Shown here piece by piece: positions 1-5,215 of a DNA stretch of 10,043 nucleotides; the stretch's first letter is position 1; each line of letters starts with the position of its first letter. The stretch is from Methanoculleus sp. Its GTDB lineage: Archaea > Halobacteriota > Methanomicrobia > Methanomicrobiales > Methanoculleaceae. Where the stretch lies: contig JAQVVW010000026.1 in NCBI GenBank assembly GCA_028698765.1, forward strand, positions 1 to 10,043, given 5' to 3'. Below the pieces are notes generated by a model. The model saw only the letters and a program-made list of their open reading frames with translations. It was not told where the DNA came from and ran no database searches. The position numbers and the translations under genes were made by a program.

Positions 1-196
1 CCACCACGTATGCGATGCCGGTTGCGCGCGGGACATGAGCAAAAAAAGCTTCCAGGGCCACCAGACCGCCGGCAGATGCCCCGATCCCGGCGATGGCAAC
101 CGGGGACCCTTCCGTTGCCGCGGCCGGCGCCTCCTCTTCACGAGGTTTTTCTACCGGGGTCCTGCCTGCACTTCTTGATTGTTCTGGTTCTTCCAT
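1..196 (-). CDS. CheB-type protein-glutamate methylesterase, N-terminus only (gene runs off the left edge)
   Basis: Reading the minus strand from ATG at 196-194 gives 65 codons before the window ends. Residues 1-32 are a Glu/Pro/Ala-rich, probably disordered leader. From residue 33 the protein matches the start of the CheB methylesterase domain: VAIAGIGASAGGL, then an AFFAHVP-like helix and AYVV. In the family the Ser of the GAS-x-GG motif (here Ser41) is the catalytic nucleophile that removes methyl groups from chemoreceptor glutamates. The His and Asp of the triad would lie outside the window. No receiver domain precedes the catalytic domain, unlike classical CheB; this layout is common in CheB/CheR/PAS-kinase hybrids and in receiver-less CheB proteins, and which one applies cannot be told here. 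A GAGGAAGAGG Shine-Dalgarno stretch sits just before the ATG and fixes the start. Confidence 0.82.
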   Translation of the reverse strand, partial: MEEPEQSRSAGRTPVEKPREEEAPAAATEGSPVAIAGIGASAGGLVALEAFFAHVPRATGIAYVV

Positions 197-486
197 TACC
201 TCTTCCTCATTGTGTTGGTTTACCGTGCGTAGTCGTCCTCACGCGCCGACCTGCTATGAGGATCTATAACCCCGGGCTGGCCCAAATGGACGCACACGCC
301 GTGCGGCATGCCTCTCGGTATACCGCAGGAACGCCCCACATGATTGATGATCGATCGCCATTCTTGATGAACTTTCGTGTAGGACCCGTGCTCTTCAATC
401 CTCATTCCGGCGATTATGGATCTCTGCGACGGCGGGGCGGCGTTGTTAGCCAAAAATATAATTCCGGGGTTGTTCGAGGAGAACTC
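197..486. other. Gene-poor gap with one TATA-like box facing left
   Basis: No convincing gene is seen between the kinase remnant and the CheB-type gene. A minus-strand frame at 220-453 (TTG start, or ATG at 405) could give 77 or 61 residues, but it has no recognisable domain, no good ribosome binding site and many rare-looking residues. The only clear signal is an A+T block at 451-463 (minus strand AATTATATTTTTG) that resembles an archaeal TATA box; it could start a transcript near 430 running towards the CheB-type gene with a leader of over 200 bases. The T-run inside it could equally end transcription from the trpF side. Confidence 0.4.
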
Positions 487-729
487 TCAACTGTTTTGCG
501 CGGCCTCCCTGAGCGTGAGCCGGAACGCCGCCCCCTCCTCCGGGCGGCCGGGTATGCGATCCTCGACCCAGATCCTGCCGCCGTAGCGGGCCACGAGCAT
601 CCGGCAGATCGAGAGGCCAAGGCCCTGGCCGCTCTCCTGGGCCTTCCCCTGCTCGAACCGGGCAAAGATGGCTTCCTTCGCCTCGTCCGGGAGCCCGGGG
701 CAGGGTCGTCGACACGAAGATAGGATCTC
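487..729 (-). pseudogene. Histidine kinase remnant: C-terminal half of the HATPase domain
   Basis: The minus-strand frame ending at TGA 489-487 reads LPDEAKEAIFARFEQG, then GQGLGLSICRMLVARYGG, then IWVEDRIPGRPEEGAAF. These are the F box, G2 box and final strand of a sensor histidine kinase ATP-binding domain (about 68 residues from 693 leftward). Everything N-terminal is missing: no dimerisation helix, no phospho-acceptor His, no N box. The G1 box is broken too: the bases for VDD lie one frame away from those for PGLPDE, so an indel sits near 695-708. There is no ATG, GTG or TTG with a ribosome binding site in this frame. The frame is continuous with the TrpF-like gene upstream apart from that gene's TGA at 732-730. 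Best read as the fossil of a kinase gene whose 5' part was lost at the trpF junction. Confidence 0.75.
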
Positions 730-1380
730 TCAGTCGTCCGGCAGAGCGTTCCGTGCCTCGCGGGCAAAAGCAAGCGTCCTTTCCGGGTCGCGAAGACCGT
801 CTTTCTTGACGCCGGTATGAACATCGACCCCGTAGGGGCGGACTTTCCGTATCGCCTCTCGGACGTTCTCCGGCGTGAGCCCTCCTGCGAGTATTACTGG
901 AATGGCTGAGTTTGCCACGATCTCCGCGCTGATGTTCCAGTCGTGCGGGATCCCCGTCCCCCCGAGCCTCTCCCGGGTTCTGGTGTCGAGGAGGAGCGCG
1001 TCGGCATAGGGCTCGTAGCGTTTTGCCGTCGCGATGGCCGACCTGTCCATGACGTGCACGGCTTTTATGATCTTTACATACGGGAGAGCATCGCGGACGT
1101 CGTCCAGTTCGGCCGGCTCGACGGTATCCTGGACCTGCAGCGTCGTGCAGCGCGACTCCCTCACGAGCCTGATGAGGTCTTCTGTCTCGCGGAGGTGGGT
1201 GACTGCGACCGGTTCGATGAACAGCGGGAGGCGGCGGATCATCCCGGCTGCTTCTGCCGGGGTTACGACGTCGCTGCTCTGGTGGGTCACACCCATGATG
1301 AACCCCACGGCATCGCAACCGGCAGCGACTGCGCACCGTATATCGGCAAGGCTCGCGGTTCCGCAGAATTTGATGCGCAT
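730..1380 (-). CDS. Phosphoribosylanthranilate isomerase (TrpF)-like TIM-barrel protein
   Basis: From ATG at 1380 the product has 216 residues, the normal TrpF size. It opens with MRIKFCG, where Cys6 matches the catalytic Cys of TrpF (KICG). LLLDT matches the strand carrying the catalytic Asp, followed by GGTG and HDW, and ILAGGLTPENV and VDVHTGV match the phosphate-binding end of the barrel. TrpF isomerises phosphoribosylanthranilate in tryptophan synthesis. Two motifs differ: the usual SPR (whose Arg holds the anthranilate carboxylate) is SSD here, in HQSSDVVTPAEA, and the usual SSG near the C-terminus is HTG. No other trp gene is near. It may therefore be a paralogue with a different substrate. 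A longer start (ATG 1425 or TTG 1431) is possible, but an AAATAAAAG TATA-like box at 1412-1420 lies inside that extension and favours 1380. No strong ribosome binding site is seen. Confidence 0.78.
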   Translation of the reverse strand: MRIKFCGTASLADIRCAVAAGCDAVGFIMGVTHQSSDVVTPAEAAGMIRRLPLFIEPVAVTHLRETEDLIRLVRESRCTTLQVQDTVEPAELDDVRDALPYVKIIKAVHVMDRSAIATAKRYEPYADALLLDTRTRERLGGTGIPHDWNISAEIVANSAIPVILAGGLTPENVREAIRKVRPYGVDVHTGVKKDGLRDPERTLAFAREARNALPDD

Positions 1381-1410
1381 CAGATCTTCTCTGTCGTTAT
1401 GGCAGATAGG

Positions 1411-1422
1411 GTCTTTTATTTG
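1411..1422 (-). promoter_or_regulatory. TATA-like box of the TrpF-like gene
   Basis: The minus strand reads GCAAATAAAAGA here, centred about 35 bases before the ATG at 1380. With the archaeal spacing of about 25 bases from TATA box to transcription start this predicts a short leader of roughly ten bases. This is the main reason to prefer the shorter start. Confidence 0.45.
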
Positions 1423-1928
1423 CATGTTCAAAGGCCGCGGGGTGATCCTGATGCCGCCCTAGTTCGGGTCTGGGCGTTACAACTGTGAGGGCTGACGGCA
1501 GAGACGGGCGGGGTTAGCCCCCCTGTTCCGCGATGAGGCTCGTGCGCCTCTTTGTGAACGGTTGCGATCCCCTTGTGCGATGACCAGAACTGATACGCCT
1601 GTGGTGGCGAACCTGGTGGCCTATGTTGCCGGCCATCTCCGCTACCTGCGTAACGGCTCCGAGGCCGACGGACTTCCTGATCTGGGGAGGCCTCTCCCAG
1701 TTCTTCTTGCCGTGCTATCGGGCGAAACTCCTCGCTCGCTTTGGAACATCGCCCTAGCTCCCGCCGTGATACGTACCGTTAATGCCCTCACTTGCTTGCC
1801 AGCCGTTCGCGTCATGGCAGCTGTTTTCGCATGCTACTCGCACCTCCGCTTCGTGGGCATGCTCGCGGCTGCTTGAAAATTCGCTGAGTATAATATTTTT
1901 GTTCGATTATTATTACAATGTTAATTTT

Positions 1929-1968
1929 GCATTTCTAATGCGTTTAAATTTAAGAATAAGTTTTTATG
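1929..1968 (+). promoter_or_regulatory. Inverted repeat and TATA-like boxes ahead of the two-helix membrane protein gene
   Basis: GCATTTCTAATGC at 1929-1941 is a perfect 5-bp inverted repeat around a 3-base centre. It is followed at once by TTTAAATTTAAG (1943-1954) and GTTTTTATGG (1960-1969), both able to act as archaeal TATA boxes for the ATG at 1994. The second box, about 30 bases upstream, would give a very short leader. The inverted repeat sits where an activator or repressor could bind, but such repeats also arise by chance in AT-rich DNA. Confidence 0.4.
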
Positions 1969-1993
1969 GACTATTTCTCAAAGATAACTGGTA

Positions 1994-2473
1994 ATGGTTC
2001 AAATCTCCGGGGCTGATGTGTTCATTTTTTTTGGTGGAATCGTTTTAGGGGCACTGATTGGAATTGCAGGTAATTTCGTAGTGGAATCGTTCTTTAAGTT
2101 GAAAAATTTTGAAAAGTTTCATCTTTGGATTATTTTTATTGTTTCGTTGATAGTCTTTGTCATTCTGATCGCCTGCTGCTTTATGACTTTTATTGCATTC
2201 TCTGCTTCCGATAATAACATGATGAGTGAAGAATCTGGCTTAAATACAAATCTTTCATGTGATTGTAACTCGAGTACTTGTACGATTAATTATTATGTAT
2301 ATAATATTAGCCAGATTACTGTTGAAAATAGAAAAATCTCGTCGATTGCTGATTTTAAGAATATATTTCATAATATGCAGCCTGAAGGGGATTACGTCGC
2401 GGGGTCGAGAGTGACATCAGAGGTGTTCAACGATCTGACCGGGATGATTGAAAGAAAGTGTTTCAGGAATTAA
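1994..2473 (+). CDS. Small membrane protein with two transmembrane helices, family not recognised
   Basis: The 159-residue product starts at ATG 1994. Residues 8-30 (glycine-rich GGIVLGALIGIAG) and 44-70 (very hydrophobic, with a CC pair at 61-62) form two likely membrane helices joined by a short basic loop. Residues 71-159 are a soluble tail with a small Cys cluster (89, 91, 96) in an Asn/Ser/Thr-rich stretch. By the positive-inside rule the short FKLKNFEKFH loop should be cytoplasmic and both ends outside. I do not recognise a family. The gene is strikingly A+T-rich compared with all neighbours, except for its last 25 or so codons (from about 2388), which look like local GC-rich DNA; the gene may be foreign, with its end made from host sequence at the insertion edge. 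It has its own TATA boxes and a T-run terminator, so it is probably transcribed alone. No clear Shine-Dalgarno site is seen; a leaderless message is plausible. Confidence 0.6.
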   Translation: MVQISGADVFIFFGGIVLGALIGIAGNFVVESFFKLKNFEKFHLWIIFIVSLIVFVILIACCFMTFIAFSASDNNMMSEESGLNTNLSCDCNSSTCTINYYVYNISQITVENRKISSIADFKNIFHNMQPEGDYVAGSRVTSEVFNDLTGMIERKCFRN

Positions 2474-2487
2474 TCGGCTGAACCTCC

Positions 2488-2497
2488 ATTTTTTTTG
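2488..2497 (+). terminator. T-run terminator after the membrane-protein gene
   Basis: Eight consecutive T (2489-2496) follow the TAA stop at 2471-2473 by 15 bases, and more T-rich DNA follows. Archaeal RNA polymerase ends transcription at such oligo-T tracts without needing a hairpin. Confidence 0.5.
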
Positions 2498-2509
2498 TTA
2501 ATTTCAAAT

Positions 2510-2920
2510 ATGGTCAAGGTGTCCTCATTATGCGAGGGCTGGCACAGTGTCGGCCCGGGTTTCGACTGCGATGCGGATGGTGTCCGCTTGTTAGGGCGAG
2601 ATGGTGAACTGATCATGGATGTAGTGTAATAGATATCGCCGGTCAAGTCGTGCCCGTGCGGAGATAGGGCCGACGCGCTTGCCCTCGTCGCCGAGATAGT
2701 TGATGTAGACCGTATCGGGCTCACGGCCCCTAGCTATACCCTCGCCGGCAACGCCGCCTTTAATGTACCCGACGTGCTCGAAGGGATTTCCATCGGGAAC
2801 CGCCCGGACGATAGCGTCACCTCACGGGATTCTGTCCGGTTCTCTGTAGGTGATACTGTTATCTATCCTGACCGATGTGTCAGGAACGGCGCCCGGGGGA
2901 GTATACGTGGACCAGGATAT
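2510..2920 (+). pseudogene. Stop-interrupted coding remnant of unknown family
   Basis: One plus-strand frame reads 39 codons from ATG 2510 (WHSVGPGFDCDADG, then LLGRDGELIMDVV), meets TAA TAG at 2627-2632, and stays open for a further 96 codons to TGA at 2918-2920. The second part contains DALALVAEIVDVDRIGL, GNAAFNVPDVLEGISIGN and RFSVGDTVIYP, which look like real protein, and its codons favour G or C in third position as in the neighbouring genes. It has no usable start codon of its own. I do not recognise the family. The simplest reading is a former gene with two nonsense codons and missing ends. Alternatives are a genuine 39-residue peptide followed by non-coding DNA, or chance openness in GC-rich sequence. 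Confidence 0.35.
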
Positions 2921-3200
2921 TATTGAGGTGATCCGGCAGGATCACGAGCAGATCATGGAGGTGCTGGACGATCTGGAAGCGCACGGTCGTGCAACCTCAG
3001 AGACCTGCAGCACTGCCAGAGGATTGCTGTACTCGCATATGCATGGTAAGGAGGCGACGATATACGAGCGGATGAGGTCGGAGATGGGTGAGCGTATCGA
3101 AGATTCTCTCGATGTACCGGGAACAATCGTCCGCCAGACTGGATGGGCTCTGCAGCAGAACCTCACGGGACCTTCTGCAAATACCTCACAATCTCCATAA
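2907..3200 (+). pseudogene. Truncated hemerythrin-like (HHE) protein, probably frameshifted
   Basis: The preferred start is GTG at 2907, five bases after an excellent GGGGGAG ribosome binding site; an ATG at 2850 only adds a sequence unlike the family. Residues 4-24 (DIIEVIRQDHEQIMEVLDDL) and 37-56 (ARGLLYSHMHGKEATIYERM) are the first two helices of an HHE cation-binding domain. His13, His44 and Glu49 sit at the positions that bind the di-iron site in the family. A complete domain needs two more helices with further His and Glu ligands; here the frame runs into VPGTIVRQTGWALQQ, unlike any HHE helix, and stops at 97 residues. The next frame over the same bases reads YREQSSARLDGL, which resembles the third helix, so an indel near 3110-3130 is likely. 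As it stands the product could not make a normal four-helix oxygen- or iron-binding bundle. Confidence 0.6.
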
Positions 3201-3236
3201 TGTTAGACGCGAAGGCGTTAGAAAAGTTGTTCGAAG

Positions 3237-3310
3237 TGCCCCCGCCCGGATTTGAACCGGGGACAACCAGATCTTCAGTCTGGCGCTCTCCCAGTCTGAG
3301 CTACAGGGGC
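3237..3310 (-). tRNA. tRNA-Phe (GAA)
   Basis: All stems can be drawn: acceptor GCCCCTG with CGGGGGC, D-stem GCTC with GAGC, anticodon stem CCAGA with TCTGG around the loop CTGAAGA (anticodon GAA), and T-stem CCCGG with CCGGG around TTCAAAT. It is 74 bases with discriminator A. The CCA end is not encoded, so it must be added by the nucleotidyltransferase. No intron is present. A T4 stretch at 3222-3225 downstream could end transcription. Confidence 0.97.
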
Positions 3311-3337
3311 TTCTGCTCTACAATGTTATCGGTTGTT

Positions 3338-3350
3338 CCTAATAAATACT
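3338..3350 (-). promoter_or_regulatory. TATA-like box of tRNA-Phe
   Basis: The minus strand reads AGTATTTATTAGG, centred about 34 bases before the first base of the tRNA. This fits archaeal TATA spacing with a short 5' leader removed by RNase P. Confidence 0.6.
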
Positions 3351-3426
3351 CTGTTCCCCGGGGCGGCGGGGTGGGAACGGACTCATAACCGCCTGTTTAT
3401 CACGTCGTACACCGATATAGAGAACA

Positions 3427-4401
3427 ATGGCTGGAAGCGATCGAAAGCCGGACACCAGGGACACGAATTTTATGAAGGCCCTCTCCGGGAGGACGGAGCA
3501 TGTCGTGCACCTCACGCACAACGACCTCGACGCCGCCGGAAGCGATGCCATCCACCGCCGGAAGTACGGGGACGTCTTCACCGTCTGGGCTTCGGTCGGC
3601 AAGTTCCTCTCCCTCTTTGACGCCGTCGCCGGCTCTCCCGGCCGGGGCGACCTCCTCAGCATATCGGATATCGGCTACCAGCAGGGTGTCGAGCAGCGCC
3701 TCGCAAAAGCCCGCTCCAACGGGTGGCGGATCGAGTGGCGTGACCACCACCGCTGGAAGGACGAGGAGATCCGCGCCGTTGAGAAGAAGACGAGCCTCCT
3801 CCATGTCGACGTCACCACCTGCGCCACCGGGATCGTCGCACGCGACCTCGCCCCCGACGACCCGGTGGCGATCGAGATCGCGCGGGTCGTCTGCGACTAT
3901 GACCTCTGGAAGCACCAGGACGCTCGCTCGAAGATCCTCGGCCAGGTGGTGATGCGAAAGGGCTTCCGGGAGTACGTCCGCGACAACCTGGTCCGCGGCA
4001 CGATCGTCGACGCGAAGGTCGAGAGCGAGTATAACGAGATCGTCCGGGAGATGGAGCGGGATATCAAAAAGAGCATCCGACACACCACGATCATCGAGAG
4101 CGATCGCTACCGGATCGCGTTCGCGCCCCTCTACGGCTACCCCAGCGAGACCGCCCACGCCATCCGCGACGAACTCAAGACCGATATCGAGGTGGTCGTC
4201 TCGGACAACGGTCGCATATCCATCCGCTCCGTCCCCCCGGTCAGCCACCTCATCGCCCGGGAGTTCTCCGGCGGCGGCCATCCCCATGCGGCCGGGGGAA
4301 CGTTCTCTTTCACCCTCCTCGACCGGCTCCTCTTCTGGCTCATAAAGCGGAACCGCCACTACCGCTGCCTTGCAAAGAAGGCGGAGTCTATCGAGGAATA
4401 G
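3427..4401 (+). CDS. DHH/DHHA1-family phosphoesterase
   Basis: The 324-residue protein has the order of motifs seen in the DHH superfamily (RecJ, NrnA, pApA phosphatases). These are THNDLDAAGSDA at 30-41 (metal-binding Asp), SISD at 78-81, the name-giving DHH at 106-108 in WRDHHRW, and CATG at 132-135. The C-terminal DHHA1 domain ends in the substrate-binding GGGHPHAAGG at 282-291. Such enzymes use two Mn ions to hydrolyse phosphodiester bonds in short oligonucleotides, cyclic-dinucleotide products or single-stranded nucleic acid. The size fits a compact NrnA-like cytoplasmic enzyme rather than RecJ, but the substrate cannot be read from the sequence. A basic, hydrophobic tail (FWLIKRNRHYRC) follows DHHA1. 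The start at 3427 has a TTTATC box about 27 bases ahead and no ribosome binding site, suggesting a leaderless message; ATG 3472 is an alternative. Its 3' end overlaps the next gene, in opposite orientation, by 14 bases. Confidence 0.9.
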   Translation: MAGSDRKPDTRDTNFMKALSGRTEHVVHLTHNDLDAAGSDAIHRRKYGDVFTVWASVGKFLSLFDAVAGSPGRGDLLSISDIGYQQGVEQRLAKARSNGWRIEWRDHHRWKDEEIRAVEKKTSLLHVDVTTCATGIVARDLAPDDPVAIEIARVVCDYDLWKHQDARSKILGQVVMRKGFREYVRDNLVRGTIVDAKVESEYNEIVREMERDIKKSIRHTTIIESDRYRIAFAPLYGYPSETAHAIRDELKTDIEVVVSDNGRISIRSVPPVSHLIAREFSGGGHPHAAGGTFSFTLLDRLLFWLIKRNRHYRCLAKKAESIEE

Positions 4402-5173
4402 ACGCCCGCTCGACGAGGCTCTTCCAGTAGTCCGGGCAGGCGTCCTCGCAGTAGCCGCCCACTTCGAGCATATCCGGGTCGGCAAACTCGGTTGCCGCCC
4501 GGAGATCCTCCTCCTCTGCATCGAGGAGGATGAGTTTCCTGACGCGGAACCGCTCCATCAGGTCGGGAGCCCTGGAGAGGGCCTTTGCCGGGAGGATGAG
4601 TTCGCCCTGGTACTCAAGCAGCAGTTCCAGATCGAACGTCTCCGGGTTTCTCGGGAAGAAGAGAATTTTTCTGCCCGCGAGCACCTCGAGTTCGATCGCG
4701 TCCGCCTCTTCCGCGACCAGGATATGCCCCCGCACACCGATATCCCGCATCTCCCGCGCGAGGCGGGCATAGAGGTTCGCGATCGTCTCGGAGAACTCCT
4801 CCTCGTCTCCGATGCTGCCGTCGCGGAACCCGAGCACGTGCGGTGCCGGGAGGGAGAACCATGCGTCCTTGCGCCTTGCCGTGATTGAGCGGGCATCGCC
4901 GGCGACGACGGCCGGGTCGATCCCCGGCTCGCCGACGAGCATCCCGTCCTCCATGCCGAGGAAGGCCCCGCTCAACCGCTCACCGTAGAAGAGGCCGCCG
5001 GCGGCGGGAACCGCCACCCCCTCCTGTCCGTCGAGCGAGCGGCTGAGCCGGTAGGTGGTGAGGTCCGCCTCCACCCCTCTCTTCCCCTTCAGCCACTCCG
5101 CGAGCTCCGGAACCGTCGGCATCCCGACCTCGGAACCGAACGACCTCACCGGGATTCTAATCTGTCGTGCCAT
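4388..5173 (-). CDS. Uncharacterised 261-residue protein, family not recognised
   Basis: The frame is strongly GC-biased in third position, starts at ATG 5173 and fills the space between two real genes, so it is almost surely a gene. I do not recognise the family. It is predicted soluble with no signal peptide or membrane helix. A central acidic helix (EEEFSETIANLYARLAREM, 124-142) leads into alternating strand-helix segments (HILVAEEADAIELEVLAG, ILFFPRN, ELILPAKAL, RKLILLDAEEEDL), suggesting an alpha/beta fold. The only two cysteines lie close together near the C-terminus in GGYCEDACPDYW (242 and 246), a possible metal or redox site. It is divergent from metG across a 42-base gap and convergent with the DHH phosphoesterase (14-base overlap). 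Sharing a promoter region with metG hints at a growth-linked role, but this is inference only. Confidence 0.8.
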   Translation of the reverse strand: MARQIRIPVRSFGSEVGMPTVPELAEWLKGKRGVEADLTTYRLSRSLDGQEGVAVPAAGGLFYGERLSGAFLGMEDGMLVGEPGIDPAVVAGDARSITARRKDAWFSLPAPHVLGFRDGSIGDEEEFSETIANLYARLAREMRDIGVRGHILVAEEADAIELEVLAGRKILFFPRNPETFDLELLLEYQGELILPAKALSRAPDLMERFRVRKLILLDAEEEDLRAATEFADPDMLEVGGYCEDACPDYWKSLVERASIPR

Positions 5174-5215
5174 GCGCTGGTATCTTTATTAGCATCGCAA
5201 CCAGAGTAGATAAGG
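5174..5215. promoter_or_regulatory. Shared divergent promoter region between the uncharacterised gene and metG
   Basis: Only 42 bases separate the two starts. The block TATCTTTATTAG (5178-5189) can act as a TATA box for metG, about 30 bases before its ATG. On the opposite strand the same bases read CTAATAAAG but lie only about 10-15 bases from the other start, which is too close for standard spacing. The minus-strand gene may instead use a weaker box further right inside metG. Short or absent leaders are expected for both messages. Confidence 0.45.

Larger units (their letters stand above)
1381..1993. other. Long gap without a supported gene; GC-rich left part, AT-rich right part
   Basis: From about 1430 to 1875 the DNA is GC-rich but shows no recognisable protein on either strand. 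A plus-strand frame at 1562-1876 (TTG start, 104 codons) is open, but it has no ribosome binding site, mixed third-position bases unlike the neighbouring genes and no motif I recognise; it may be chance or a relic. From about 1877 the base composition drops sharply to A+T, marking the left edge of the insert that carries the next gene. No tRNA, rRNA or CRISPR repeat is visible. Confidence 0.4.

Noticed and set aside
10..723. Long plus-strand open frame of 237 codons
   Set aside because: It lies opposite the CheB start and the kinase remnant, has no family resemblance, and is explained by GC-rich DNA lacking stops.
730..732. TGA between the TrpF-like protein and the in-frame kinase tail as a recoded selenocysteine codon
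   Set aside because: The TrpF fold is already complete, the kinase part is broken, and no SECIS-like hairpin was seen.
446..1336. 296-codon minus-strand frame covering trpF and the kinase tail in another phase
   Set aside because: Arg/Pro/Gly-rich low-complexity translation; the real protein signals lie in a different phase.
1480..1876. Possible RNase P, SRP or other structured RNA in the GC-rich gap
   Set aside because: None of the conserved core sequences of these RNAs could be found by eye.
2627..2632. TAA TAG in the unknown frame as pyrrolysine read-through
   Set aside because: TAA directly precedes TAG and is not recoded as pyrrolysine; a nonsense-mutated remnant is simpler.
3237..3310. 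tRNA-Phe as a proven attachment site
   Set aside because: No second copy of its 3' end and no integrase gene are visible in the window, so only a weak hot-spot suggestion is kept.
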